A stretch of 64,000 nt of DNA from JAZIHH01 sp036678685 (GCA_036678685.1 JAZIHH010000027.1:1-64000); one strand, 5' to 3'. Positions 34,835 through 43,055 are shown, counted from the first letter of the stretch. The notes: generated by a model from the sequence alone, not told the origin. Numbers and translations are program-made.

Positions 34835-34984
34835 GCATAACACGGCATTGCCGCTTTCGGGCCGCGGAAAGTCGGAACACGATGCCGTGGATGCGGGTGG
34901 GTCATGAAGTATACGCGGCCACATCGATTCGCCAAGCGCGGTCGCACTAGGGCTCATCGACGTCGGCAATGCCAAACGTTATAC
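34835..34984 (+). repeat. attC, family A
   Basis: R'' GCATAAC (34835-34841) complements the cassette start GTTATGC; R' GTTATAC at 34978-34984. Confidence 0.92.
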
Positions 34985-35042
34985 GTCATGCTATTTTAAG
35001 GAAAGAAAAATATGTTGGAAGGGAAATCTTGGAGTGAAATTA

Positions 35043-35657
35043 ATGAAAAAGGTAATTCTGTGTTTCTTTTTTAGTTTTGTGTTGCTAATGGCGTGTCAAA
35101 ATTCAGGAACCCCAAAACTTCAAGACGGCGATATTATTTTCCACACATCGACATCTTCGCAGAGTAAAGCAATCCAGGCAGCAACTCATTCCAAATATTC
35201 ACATATGGGCATAATATATCACATGGATAATGGGATTTATGTATTTGAGGCTGTACAACCGGTTAAATTAACACCTTTAAAGGATTGGATAAAGCGGGGA
35301 AAGGGTCAACATTACGTAGTGAAAAGACTTAAGAATGCGGAGAAGATTTTGACTCCCGCTGTTATAAAAAAGTTGAAAGAAGAAGGGTATAAGTATCTCG
35401 GTAAAGACTATGATTTATATTTTGAGTGGTCAGATGAGCGCATTTACTGTTCTGAGTTAGTTTGGAAAATATACAAAAATGTTCTCGATATAGAATTAGG
35501 AAAGTTACAGCGGATTAAAGATTTTGATCTATCTCATCCGGAAGTAAAAGCCAAAATGAAAGAAAGATATGGTGATAACATTCCTTTCGAAGAACTAGTG
35601 ATATCGCCGGATCGAATATTCAAATCTGATTTATTGAAAACTGTGGTTCAAAAATAA
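35043..35657 (+). CDS. YiiX/YebB-like NlpC/P60-type lipoprotein
   Basis: Encodes 204 aa from ATG 35043 (GGAGTG upstream; GTG 35034 is also in frame). A lipoprotein signal, KKVILCFFFSFVLLMAC, has the lipobox LMAC. The mature part has the YiiX (PF05708) circularly permuted papain-like pattern: LQDGDIIFHTS, ATHSKYSHMGIIY (His), EAVQPVKLTPLKDW, then YDLYFEWSDERIYCSELVWKIY (Cys). It is probably a membrane-anchored amidase or hydrolase acting outside the cell. It is the last complete cassette of the array. Confidence 0.85.
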   Translation: MKKVILCFFFSFVLLMACQNSGTPKLQDGDIIFHTSTSSQSKAIQAATHSKYSHMGIIYHMDNGIYVFEAVQPVKLTPLKDWIKRGKGQHYVVKRLKNAEKILTPAVIKKLKEEGYKYLGKDYDLYFEWSDERIYCSELVWKIYKNVLDIELGKLQRIKDFDLSHPEVKAKMKERYGDNIPFEELVISPDRIFKSDLLKTVVQK

Positions 35658-35673
35658 AGAAGTGGAGCACGAC

Positions 35674-35835
35674 GTATAACAGCAGAGTTCCCGGCTCCGT
35701 TCCCTTCGGTCACTCCGGCCCATATTGCCGGGCCCAAGCCAAGTCTGGACGGCACCGGCTTGACCAAGGGTATGCACTAGGGTTCAGCCGGTGCCTTTAA
35801 GGCCCGGCAACATCAGGAACCCGGAATGGTTTATT
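35674..35835 (+). repeat. attC, family B, last well-preserved site (R' decayed)
   Basis: R'' GTATAAC (35674-35680) complements the cassette start GTTATAC. The right end reads GGAATGGTTTATT instead of GGAAACGTTA, so the recombination box is damaged. No cassette gene follows. Confidence 0.85.
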
Positions 35836-35930
35836 TCTGGAGGCCTTTATAAAATGGATAAAAATCATAAGTTTTATTGGCATGATGGGATTTCTATCAG
35901 CCAATCACCCATATCACTAGTTTTATACCG

Positions 35931-36185
35931 TTACCTCCGGTTGATGTATACTTCATTTTCTCTTTTATAGCCGAGCTCAAACAAAAATCTCTCCGGTTCC
36001 CGTCTTATCCAGTCCACACAATGCCCAAGCAGAATACCGTCAACAAGTCCCCGGCAGTAAATAATCTCATCCTGGCGGTTCATTCGCAGAGTTTGGGCCT
36101 CTTCGTATTCAAGGAACATCTTCTGCCCTTCCGGGCTAAGAGCAGCCATAAACCGGCGCTGGATTTTTGCAGGCATGTTTCTCAA
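35931..36185 (-). CDS. Small hypothetical protein, divergent from an XRE regulator
   Basis: Encodes 84 aa from TTG 36185 (AGGGAG 10-16 nt upstream). The frame continues upstream without a conventional start, so the N-terminus is uncertain. It is helical and Arg/Glu-rich: QRRFMAALSPEGQKMFLEYEEAQTLRMNRQDEIIYCRGLVDGILL. No family is recognised. It is transcribed away from the XRE gene at 36376 and probably shares its control region. Confidence 0.55.
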   Translation of the reverse strand: MRNMPAKIQRRFMAALSPEGQKMFLEYEEAQTLRMNRQDEIIYCRGLVDGILLGHCVDWIRREPERFLFELGYKRENEVYINRR

Positions 36186-36316
36186 TTCCTGATACTCCCT
36201 GTCAGAAGGGAGGATTTTCTCATGGATCTCATACTTCTGTCAGCATAAGCAAAACCGTTGGGTTGAGCTAAATTCCTCCCTTTTTTTGGTTTATTATATC
36301 ACATCTCTTTCCATAA

Positions 36317-36330
36317 CGCCATATATGGCG
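36317..36330. promoter_or_regulatory. Palindromic operator candidate
   Basis: Perfect 14-bp palindrome CGCCATATATGGCG between the divergent genes at 36185 and 36376, in an AT-rich promoter region. It is a plausible binding site for the adjacent XRE repressor. Confidence 0.55.
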
Positions 36331-36375
36331 TGGTAAAAATTTAGTAAGAAGGTGATAATAACTATAGGTGATAAT

Positions 36376-36630
36376 ATGGCAAATAATACCGAAACTCTTT
36401 CTTATGAAATACGGTTGAGGATAGCTGCTAATACCCGTGCTTTTCGTAAAAATCAAGGTCTTACGCAGGAAGAACTGGCACACCGTGCTAAATTGGCAAT
36501 ACGGCATCTGCAAAAAATTGAAGCGGCCGAAGTTAATGTAACCCTGGACACTTTGGTTAAGCTGTCATCAGCCCTGAATATAGATGTAGCAGAGCTTTTT
36601 GGGAAACCACAGCAGGAGAAGAAAATATGA
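36376..36630 (+). CDS. XRE-family transcriptional regulator
   Basis: Encodes 84 aa from ATG 36376 (TAGGTGAT upstream). A single Cro/CI-type HTH fills most of the protein: RLRIAANTRAFRKNQGLTQEELAHRAKLAIRHLQKIEAAEVNVTLDTLVKLSSALNIDVAELF. It is likely a repressor acting on the palindrome 46 nt upstream and on the divergent gene. Confidence 0.88.
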   Translation: MANNTETLSYEIRLRIAANTRAFRKNQGLTQEELAHRAKLAIRHLQKIEAAEVNVTLDTLVKLSSALNIDVAELFGKPQQEKKI

Positions 36631-36654
36631 GAATTCCTAATAGAAATGCATTAA

Positions 36655-36712
36655 TTTCAGCGGTTTGGCCTCTTAATCCCGACAACATAGGGAATCCATA
36701 AACATTATGTGG
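36655..36712 (+). repeat. Remnant of an attC right half
   Basis: GCGGTTTGGCCTCTTAATCCCG then GGGAATCCATAAACATTATGTGG resembles the right half of a B-like attC (GCCTCTAAGGCCCGG...GGGAACCCGGAAACGTTATG). R' has decayed from GTTATGT to ATTATGT. The left half is absent. Confidence 0.6.
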
Positions 36713-36736
36713 CATTTAGCTGAAAGGAAGAGTAAT

Positions 36737-37063
36737 ATGCAAATTAAGTATGTGCACAAAATGGGAAATGAAAACAAACCTTTTACGATCTTTAGCAGAG
36801 AGGAAATTCCAGATGACATTTTAGAGATCATACTAAAAAATGAATCGTTTAGGGAGTCAACTACATTTGGTGAAGAAGGTTTAGGAGAACCAGAGGAGAT
36901 AGACGAGCTTATAGTTGTATTTGATGATGGGATTGAAAAAACCTTTAAATATATGAACAAAGCAATTCACTATTTTTTTCAAGGAGACGAGACTCTTCGA
37001 CCTGTATTTATAGTGTTCGCATATTTCATGGGGAAAGAAAAAGAACGCCAAACGTCACATTAG
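36737..37063 (+). CDS. Hypothetical protein in a decayed cassette
   Basis: Encodes 108 aa from ATG 36737 (AAAGGAAG upstream). No family is recognised. It is acidic in the middle (TTFGEEGLGEPEEIDELIVVFDDG). The C-terminus KEKERQTSH is encoded by attC-like DNA (GCCAAACGTCACAT). It starts just after a half attC and ends at a family C attC remnant, so it is probably an old cassette gene. Confidence 0.55.
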   Translation: MQIKYVHKMGNENKPFTIFSREEIPDDILEIILKNESFRESTTFGEEGLGEPEEIDELIVVFDDGIEKTFKYMNKAIHYFFQGDETLRPVFIVFAYFMGKEKERQTSH

Positions 37064-37170
37064 CAGCACGATTACCGCTTGCCATGAACCTAAGCGCAGT
37101 CGTGCCCGGCTTGTCCTGCCTAAGTGGCATTGTACTAAGGCCGCTTGCGCCTTAATGTCCATGACCGTCG
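37064..37170 (+). repeat. Remnant of a family C attC
   Basis: CAGCACGATTACCGC is joined directly to CCATGAACCTAAGCGCAG...AATGTCCATGACCGTCG. The loop half and the closing TAATCGGCAAACGTT are missing. Confidence 0.75.
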
Positions 37171-37211
37171 AGAGGAATAATTTACAGAAAAGATTAGGGG
37201 AGAAGCTTGAT

Positions 37212-37559
37212 ATGAATGATGCAAAATCGATACCCGTACTATAGTTAAAATTGTCTTTACGAGATTCAGACCCATTGATTTGGCGCAGGATTATAGTTCC
37301 TACGAGCACAAGATTGCATGGATTGCACAGGATGATTCAAATACTAATGCAATGGTGGGACTATCATTCTGGTCCACCGGAAGATTGTGGTGGTATACCT
37401 GGTTTAGAGAATATATTGAAAGCATGCAGAAATCGGAAAAAAAGAGAATACAGAGATATTCTTGAGTGGTTGGGAGATGACTATGATCCCGAAAGATTTG
37501 ATAAAAGAACGATCAACCATTTTTTAGTATTAGCATCGGCTTGGCTGGGGCTTACTTAG
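37212..37559 (+). pseudogene. Decayed pRiA4b ORF-3-like gene (copy 3)
   Basis: ATGAATGATGCAAAATC at 37212 corresponds to the start of the copies at 8509 and 11045. It has an in-frame TAG after about 11 codons, an internal deletion of roughly 220 bp (the motif FRGETYEE to LPWLVDGER is missing) and many substitutions. The final TAG is formed by TT of the gene plus AG of the IS5 element. Confidence 0.9.
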
Positions 37560-39143
37560 GGTTTCCTGAAAAAGTCCTAATTGACGGCAAAATTGGCCAC
37601 AAAACCGTACATTGACAACTCAAATCTCGCAAGGAAAAAACGGACAAAAAGAAGCTGTAGCTTCCTTTGCAAGTTCATCACCAAGAATTGCAGATGAATA
37701 ACGCATTCACTGGTCTCTTGGAGTTTAGCCATTATACAACCTAAACCGTAGCACCGTTTTCCTTCTCCAAACTTGCCTTCTATCTGGTTCCGTATTCGAT
37801 TATCCATCTGCTCTATTCGTTTCTGACTTTTGAGTTTTTTGATATTCGGCCGTCCCAGCCGCGGCCCGCTTAGGCGGATTCCGTTTTCTTTGCAAAACTC
37901 AAGGTTTTTTCGGTTTCTAAAGATTTTGTCCGCACAGACTACTTTGGGGTAATAACCGTAGCGCTTTCGATACCTTTCAATGCTTTCGATCAAAAGAGTT
38001 CCTTCGTTGAAATTGTTCCAGTCCAGTTTTTCTACAAAAGCAAAGCCGCCAACGAGGCTTGCGACTACTTTTGCACCAAACTCCGTTTGTGCGCGGGCTT
38101 TTCCCCGGACAATAGGACGGATGTGCGGTTGACTGATACTGACGATCCGATCTTCAATTTGGTTGGCCTTTTGCTCATACATGGCTTGTTGTTGCTCATA
38201 AAGCTTTTGAATAGTCTGGAAGTCCCGTTCCTGTTTTTGATTAAGCTTACCGTGCCCGTCCATGCCTAAAAGGTCTTTCACGATCCTGATATCCCGTGCC
38301 ACGTAGCGTAATTGCTTACCAACGGCTTTCCGAAGCGCCTTCTTGTGATGCTTTTTAGCTTTTGCTTGAGAAAGATAATCCTTTCTGGCGTTACGCCTGT
38401 AAGTGCGCGGCTTGAGCATTTGTCCTTTGAAAGGCTCATACAGTGTATCAATGATCATCTCCAGCTTTTCACGGGCTTCATTAAGCAGTGATAGATCGGT
38501 CGGATAACGAATATCCGCCGGTGCACATGTTGCGTCGATAATAAGCCGGCCCCTGTTCTTCTTGCCGGAATCTCCTCCCGGGCCATTCTTGTCATCAGGA
38601 CCATGGTCATCCGGTTTTTTCGGTTTCTTCTCTAAACAGATGAGCTCATTAATCTCTTGCATGATTGGACCGCTTAAGCGTTTGCGGAAATGAACCATCA
38701 TCGAAGCGTCAAACGGAGCCTTCTTTTGAAATTCCGGAAGCCCGATAAAGTATTGGAGATATGGGTTTTCTGTCAACTGGTTCACTAACTCTTCATCGGA
38801 GAGGCCTAAGGTCTCTTTGATTATTAGGGCGCCAAGGGCCATTCTCACCGGCTTGGCCGGAGCGCCTTGGCTTTTTGCAAACAACGAGGCGTATTTCTCT
38901 TCAATGACATCCCAGGGGATGATCTTTGACAGCTTGACCCATCGATTCTCTGGATCGAGTTCACCACTAAACGGGAGATAGAAGTCTTCCAATGGAAGTT
39001 GGCGTTCAGTTTTACGGTACATGGCAGTCACTCCAAATGCAAGGGTTTTGCATCAAAGTTCTGCTTTTCCTTGCATTTTTCCTGCTACTTTTTTGAGTTT
39101 TTTCCTTTATTCATGCGGGTTTGGGAATTATTCAGGAAACCCT
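37558..39143 (-). mobile_element. IS5-family insertion sequence
   Basis: 1,586 bp with terminal inverted repeats AGGGTTTCCTGAA/TTCAGGAAACCCT and a 4-bp target duplication ACTT (37554-37557 and 39144-39147). It contains one transposase gene. Confidence 0.93.
37577..39031 (-). CDS. IS5-family transposase
   Basis: Encodes 484 aa from ATG 39031. The N-terminal DUF772-type domain (ALGALIIKETLGLSDEELVNQLTENPYLQYFIGL, then FDASMMVHFRKRL) precedes a DDE core: RLIIDATCAPADIRYPTD, VVCADKIFRNRKNL and IEGKFGEGKRCYGLG (E). A Lys/Gly/Asp-rich linker sits near 140-155. The length fits long IS5-group transposases. It appears intact. Confidence 0.93.
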   Translation of the reverse strand: MTAMYRKTERQLPLEDFYLPFSGELDPENRWVKLSKIIPWDVIEEKYASLFAKSQGAPAKPVRMALGALIIKETLGLSDEELVNQLTENPYLQYFIGLPEFQKKAPFDASMMVHFRKRLSGPIMQEINELICLEKKPKKPDDHGPDDKNGPGGDSGKKNRGRLIIDATCAPADIRYPTDLSLLNEAREKLEMIIDTLYEPFKGQMLKPRTYRRNARKDYLSQAKAKKHHKKALRKAVGKQLRYVARDIRIVKDLLGMDGHGKLNQKQERDFQTIQKLYEQQQAMYEQKANQIEDRIVSISQPHIRPIVRGKARAQTEFGAKVVASLVGGFAFVEKLDWNNFNEGTLLIESIERYRKRYGYYPKVVCADKIFRNRKNLEFCKENGIRLSGPRLGRPNIKKLKSQKRIEQMDNRIRNQIEGKFGEGKRCYGLGCIMAKLQETSECVIHLQFLVMNLQRKLQLLFVRFFLARFELSMYGFVANFAVN

Positions 39144-39216
39144 ACTTAACTAATGTCTATATATTGCTCGCCATTGCCGCGCATTTTTTCGCTCTATTTA
39201 TCTGTGGTTTTAGGGA

Positions 39217-39243
39217 CCCTGCCGAAAGGCAGGGCCTTTTGTT
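39217..39243 (+). terminator. Intrinsic terminator
   Basis: CCCTGCC-GAAA-GGCAGGG followed by CCTTTTGTT. It lies downstream of the IS and before the XRE-ImmA gene; its original gene is not visible. Confidence 0.75.
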
Positions 39244-39382
39244 GACCTCCACGGGCTTTCTGACCGTAAACAAGATAAAATTATAAATTTACATATATAC
39301 AGATATTGAAAATATGTATATAATAATATATAGATATATGATTTTGCCTTTTTGGGAAATAAGTCAAAAGGAGGATAAGTAA

Positions 39383-40534
39383 GTGGGCAGTGAGAATATT
39401 GGCTTAAATTTGCGCCGCCTGCGCTTGATGAAGAATTTAAGCCAAGAGAAGCTGGCTCAAGCAATCGGTATTACTCGCGCCGCTTATATTCATTTAGAAA
39501 ATGGAACCACTCAACCTCGCACCTCAACGCTGCAAGCCATAGCGAAGGCTTTAGATGTGAAGCTGGCGGATTTACTGCAGCCGCCCATGGAATTGAAGGC
39601 AGTACGTTTTCGGGCGAAAAAGAAGCTGAAGAGAAGAAAACAAGTACTTTTTAAGGTTTCAAATTGGCTCAGGAAGTATAATTCTTTAGAAGCCTGTCTT
39701 GGGGCAAAGCAACCTTATGTTCTTGGGGAATTGGCGGAGAGATTGGCGAAAGAGAAACCAGGAGCGGAAAGGGCAAAAATGGCGGCAAGGCTGGCTCGGG
39801 AGAAAATGGGCATTGAGCCGGGTGAATCAATTCGCGATCTTTGTGGGCTCCTTGAATCCAGTGGGATCAAGGTATATCCAATAAAGATTGCCGGCAATGA
39901 TTTTTTCGGGCTGTCCGTAGCTCCACAAGATGACGGCCCGGCAATCGTTGTCAACGTCTGGGAACGGATTTCCGTTGAGCGTTGGATTTTCAGCGCTGTT
40001 CATGAATTGGGTCACCTTCTCTTGCACCTTGATTCATTCAACGTTGAGTTGGAGGAGGAGAACCCAGAAGAGGAAAAAGAAGCCGATTTGTTTGCCGCCC
40101 ATTTTTTAATGCCGGAAGAAGTATTTATAAAAGAATGGGAAGAAGCAAAGGGTTTATCTTTGATTGACCGAGTGATGAAGGTAAAGCGGATTTTTAAAGT
40201 AAGCTACCGGACGGTCTTGTACCGGCTTTATGAAGCGGGGTATCATGATATTTGGAAGCAATTCTACTATGAGTATTACCGGCAAGAGGGTCAGGCTTTA
40301 CGTCTGCACGAGGAGCCACAGGCTTTAGCGGCTGAAGCCTTTTCGGAATGGGAACCGGTGGCGGAACGTGAACCGGATTATAAACTAGCTGAGATTGATT
40401 TTCTGCCCGACCGGTTGGCGCTACTTGTCCGTGAAGCAATTGAAAAGGAGCAGATTACTCTTTCAAAAGGTGCGGAAATTCTCGGGCTAACGGTTGAGAA
40501 AATGCGTGCTTTAGCAAATTCATGGGTGAATTAA
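39383..40534 (+). CDS. XRE regulator fused to ImmA/IrrE-type M78 metallopeptidase
   Basis: Encodes 383 aa from GTG 39383 with AAAAGGAGG 8-9 nt upstream. Residues 5-62 form a Cro/CI HTH (IGLNLRRLRLMKNLSQEKLAQAIGITRAAYIHLENG). Residues 140-260 are an M78 peptidase domain with HELGHLLLH (HExxH, near 212) and a downstream EKEADLFAAHFLMP motif giving the third ligand. A C-terminal HTH-like segment, ITLSKGAEILGLTVEKMRAL, is also present. This COG2856-type protein is usually the antitoxin or regulator partner of a downstream toxin; the PIN gene follows immediately. Confidence 0.92.
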   Translation: MGSENIGLNLRRLRLMKNLSQEKLAQAIGITRAAYIHLENGTTQPRTSTLQAIAKALDVKLADLLQPPMELKAVRFRAKKKLKRRKQVLFKVSNWLRKYNSLEACLGAKQPYVLGELAERLAKEKPGAERAKMAARLAREKMGIEPGESIRDLCGLLESSGIKVYPIKIAGNDFFGLSVAPQDDGPAIVVNVWERISVERWIFSAVHELGHLLLHLDSFNVELEEENPEEEKEADLFAAHFLMPEEVFIKEWEEAKGLSLIDRVMKVKRIFKVSYRTVLYRLYEAGYHDIWKQFYYEYYRQEGQALRLHEEPQALAAEAFSEWEPVAEREPDYKLAEIDFLPDRLALLVREAIEKEQITLSKGAEILGLTVEKMRALANSWVN

Positions 40535-41050
40535 ATGAGTGATAAGGCGGGTTTAAAAGGTGAATTCATCATTGACGCTGGGGCTCTTATTGATTTTGTT
40601 AATGGCGATCGAACTCTTCTCCTATTAATCTCGCGGTATCTTGGACGCATTTGGATTGCCACAACAACGTTAGAAGAGGTTGAACAGGTCGAAGAAGAAG
40701 ATTGTGTGGAATTAGGAATGTGCCTTGTAGAACCGAGCATACAACAATTGAATGAAGCATTGGCTTTGGCGGGGCCGTCTCTTTCGGTTCCTGATGCCAT
40801 TGCTTTAATTTTGGCGCGAGACAATGATTTGACCCTCATTACTAATGATAAAGTATTACGAAGAGAGTCTCAAAAAAGAGGCGTAAGATTACTTTGGGGT
40901 TTAGAAACCATTGTTCTTTTGGTGGAAAGAAGTCTTTTACCATACGAAGATGCCATAGAGATTGCTCAACGGATTCACTTGGCCAATAAGTATATTACCA
41001 AAAAGATTCTGGATGATTTTTATAGTAAAATTGAAAAATTCAAAGCTTAA
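40535..41050 (+). CDS. PIN-domain protein partner of the XRE-ImmA regulator
   Basis: Encodes 171 aa from ATG 40535, directly abutting the stop codon of the regulator (TAAATG). PIN motifs are FIIDAGALIDFVN, then SLSVPDAIALILARDNDLTLITNDKVLRRE. The C-terminal helical extension LPYEDAIEIAQRIHLANKYITKKILDDFYSKI is typical of PIN proteins encoded beside COG2856 proteins. Probably a toxin-antitoxin-like two-gene operon, ending at the terminator at 41096. Confidence 0.85.
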   Translation: MSDKAGLKGEFIIDAGALIDFVNGDRTLLLLISRYLGRIWIATTTLEEVEQVEEEDCVELGMCLVEPSIQQLNEALALAGPSLSVPDAIALILARDNDLTLITNDKVLRRESQKRGVRLLWGLETIVLLVERSLLPYEDAIEIAQRIHLANKYITKKILDDFYSKIEKFKA

Positions 41051-41095
41051 TGGTAAGGTTTTAAAAAACTCATGCTCGTATTTTTTTTTATATAA

Positions 41096-41130
41096 CCGGG
41101 AAAGTTAGCGTGCTTTCCCGGCTTTGTTTT
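41096..41130 (+). terminator. Intrinsic terminator of the XRE-ImmA/PIN operon
   Basis: CCGGGAAAG-TTAGCGTG-CTTTCCCGG followed by CTTTGTTTT. It is part of a composite repeat also found near 48.3 and 53.9 kb. Confidence 0.85.
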
Positions 41131-41171
41131 GTATATCGTTTCTTTCATTTTCTTAAATAACTAGGGGTCAA

Positions 41172-41258
41172 CTTTAGGAAGGTTCCTTCAGGATATCTAC
41201 CGTTTTATGGCAGGGGAAACAAGGGGTATGAAGAATATAACAAAATTACCGGACCTGA
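41172..41258 (+). repeat. Interspersed intergenic repeat, copy 1
   Basis: The consensus read AGGAAGGTTCCTTCAGGATATCT-nnCCGTTTTATGGCAGGG-AAACAA...AAGAATA-TAACAAA is shared with 48329-48373 and 53954-54037, each time about 70-90 bp after a CCGGGAAGG-type terminator. A partial fourth copy is at 61211-61260. Confidence 0.7.
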
Positions 41259-41310
41259 ACAACTCTTTTTACTATAATATTTGCTAAAGAGGGAGAGAAT
41301 TGGAGAAAGA

Positions 41311-41577
41311 ATGAGTGATCCAGAAGTAGATATGAAAGAAAATATTTATATTCTGCAGCTAAATGAAGCAATAACTGTGGTAGCATAAGAAGATGATGAA
41401 TTTAACCAAACCCGCTCGGGAGTTAAAGAAATACAAATACTTAATAATACCAACTCAGAATTAACGGGCTTTTTAAACAAAAAAGTAAAAGTCAAAGGGA
41501 TGTTGTTTTCAGCTCACACTGGTCACCATTTTCGAGAAATAATAATAGATTTGAGAGCAATAGAGATTGCGGAATAG
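41311..41577 (+). pseudogene. DUF4431-like gene fragment with in-frame stop
   Basis: ATG 41311 opens a frame (MSDPEVDMKENIYILQLNEAIT) broken by TAA at codon 26. The same frame then continues EDDEFNQTRSGVKEIQILNN...LTGFLNKKVKVKGMLFSAHTGHHFREIIIDLRAIEIAE. The KVKVKGMLFSAHTGHH motif is the DUF4431 hallmark. The family's function is unknown. Confidence 0.65.
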
Positions 41578-41700
41578 TTGAAAACGATATTTATATATGT
41601 TTTTGCAAGGTGACCATGGATAGAAGAGGGCGCCAAACGTCACATAATAGCGTCTCAATGGCACTTCTGCTATACAAAAACCTTTGGGAGGGGACGTTTA

Positions 41701-42387
41701 GTGAAAGGATTATTAACTTTAATGGCTTTACTGTTTATATTTTGTGTATCCTGTAACCCGGCTATGGCCAGTTCAGGTGATGGCCTTTCTTTCCGTATCA
41801 ATAAGTTTTATTTGGGAATAACTTGGACCTGGCAAGATGAAGTGCCTTCCATGTATGATCCGGAAATGGCAATTCCTTTGATTAATCTTATTCATGCAAA
41901 TTACCTAAAATTGTCAGCCATAGAAAGAGAAATATACTTTGACTACTGCTACGATGAGGATACAGATATATTTTATTTATATGAGGAACAAAGGAGAAAT
42001 GATGAATGGACAGAACCAAAAAGAACCGAATTTACGAGCAGTGACGATTTACTTCACAAAATCACGCAAACTATTATAAGGGAATTTGATCTATCTTTTA
42101 GTCCCGGTTTTATCTCCAATGTTTATGTTGTATTTATACCTAGTGAATATAACTGGCCCGATTCGGCATCAAGAAACAAAGTCAAAGCGTTTTTAGAAGA
42201 ATCCGAACTATACTTTGCGCATAATAACGTCTTACAATCAAATGAACAAGGATATGTATACTCTATCTTTTTCAATAAGGAGAAAATGCTTTCTCTTTTA
42301 GAAGATTTAGATCTGGAGGTAATAATCATCAACCAGAAAAGGCTGGATCGAGAAGGTTTACAAAGGCTTGAAGTCACCGAAATGTGA
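41701..42387 (+). CDS. Secreted protein of unknown function
   Basis: Encodes 228 aa from GTG 41701 with GGGAGGGG upstream. The signal peptide KGLLTLMALLFIFCVSCNPAMASS is either cleaved at AMA-SS or lipidated at VSC. The mature part has FYLGITWTWQDEVPSMYDPEMAIPLI and aromatic, acidic segments; no family is recognised. The stop codon overlaps the remnant of a D element, and attC-like GCCAAACGTCACATAA lies 60 bp upstream, so this too may be an old cassette gene. Confidence 0.6.
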   Translation: MKGLLTLMALLFIFCVSCNPAMASSGDGLSFRINKFYLGITWTWQDEVPSMYDPEMAIPLINLIHANYLKLSAIEREIYFDYCYDEDTDIFYLYEEQRRNDEWTEPKRTEFTSSDDLLHKITQTIIREFDLSFSPGFISNVYVVFIPSEYNWPDSASRNKVKAFLEESELYFAHNNVLQSNEQGYVYSIFFNKEKMLSLLEDLDLEVIIINQKRLDREGLQRLEVTEM

Positions 42388-42420
42388 CTCAGGGATTCGC
42401 CAACCCGGCGTATGTTCTTC
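42385..42420 (+). repeat. Remnant of the right end of a D element
   Basis: TGACTCAGGGATTCGCCAACCCGGCGTATGTTCTTC matches the end of D elements (TGACTCAGGGACTTCGCAAACCCGGCGCACGTTAT) with scattered changes. The rest of the element is absent. Confidence 0.7.
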
Positions 42421-42479
42421 GCAATATGGCCTCCGAAAGGCCCGGCCATCCGTAGCCGCTGATAAGATGAAACATAACA

Positions 42480-43046
42480 ATGTGGGTGAAAGCATTGAAA
42501 ATCATTGATTTAAAAAGAGAAAACAAGGAATTGATAGAACAAACTGCTGTAATTTTGTATGAAAGTTTTAAGGATATATCTTCAGCTTGGCCGACTATTG
42601 AACTGGCACGGGATGAAGTGTATGCTTCAATTGGAGAAGATAAGATCAGTAGAATCGCAATAAATCAAGATAATGTTGTTCTGGGATGGATTGGCGGAAT
42701 AAGCATGTATAATGGGAATGTTTGGGAGTTACATCCGCTTGTGGTTAAGGAAGAGTATAGGGGCCAAGGTATTGGAAAAGCCTTGGTAAACGATTTAGAA
42801 GAGAAGGTTAAAGAACGTGGTGGATTGACAATTTGGTTAGGCACTGATGATGAGGATAATTCTACATCCCTCTCAAATACAGATTTATATGAAAATCTTT
42901 ATGAAAAGATAGTCAATATTAGGAATTTGAAAAGGCACCCCTTTACATTTTACCAAAAAATGGGTTTTATTATTGTAGGTGTAATGCCAGACGCAAATGG
43001 TATAGGGAAACCTGATATTTATATGGCCAAAAAAGTAAGCAAATGA
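42480..43046 (+). CDS. AAC(6')-like GNAT acetyltransferase
   Basis: Encodes 188 aa from ATG 42480 (TTG 42495 is possible). GNAT motif A is WELHPLVVKEEYRGQGIGKALVNDLE, with the RGQGIGK acetyl-CoA loop. The C-terminal part, TIWLGTDDEDNSTSLSNTDLYENLYEKI, RHPFTFYQKMGF and VGVMPDANGIGKPDIYMAKK, matches the conserved end of aminoglycoside 6'-N-acetyltransferases. It could modify aminoglycosides or another amine. It lies between a D remnant and a decayed family A attC, so it was probably a cassette gene. Confidence 0.8.
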   Translation: MWVKALKIIDLKRENKELIEQTAVILYESFKDISSAWPTIELARDEVYASIGEDKISRIAINQDNVVLGWIGGISMYNGNVWELHPLVVKEEYRGQGIGKALVNDLEEKVKERGGLTIWLGTDDEDNSTSLSNTDLYENLYEKIVNIRNLKRHPFTFYQKMGFIIVGVMPDANGIGKPDIYMAKKVSK

Positions 43047-43055
43047 GTATTTTGA

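Larger units (their letters stand above)
1..35835 (+). mobile_element. Integron gene-cassette array (about 25 gene cassettes plus 7 ORF-less units)
   Basis: Seen: AT-rich genes alternate with highly similar GC-rich imperfect palindromes (families A, B, C). Each palindrome starts with an R'' box (consensus YYYAAC) and ends with an R' box beginning GTTA. For nearly every cassette the R'' box is the exact reverse complement of the sequence at that cassette's own start, which is what a circular cassette with one attC requires. Genes of unrelated families share the same attC type and identical cassettes recur, as in large sedentary chromosomal integrons. Polarity places attI and intI to the left of position 1; no integrase is present in the window, so a cluster of attC sites lacking an integrase cannot be excluded. 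Confidence 0.93.

Noticed and set aside
1..36000. Integron integrase (intI) or attI inside the window
   Set aside because: No tyrosine recombinase with a catalytic R..HxxR..Y domain was found; the only related protein (18847-19545) lacks that domain.
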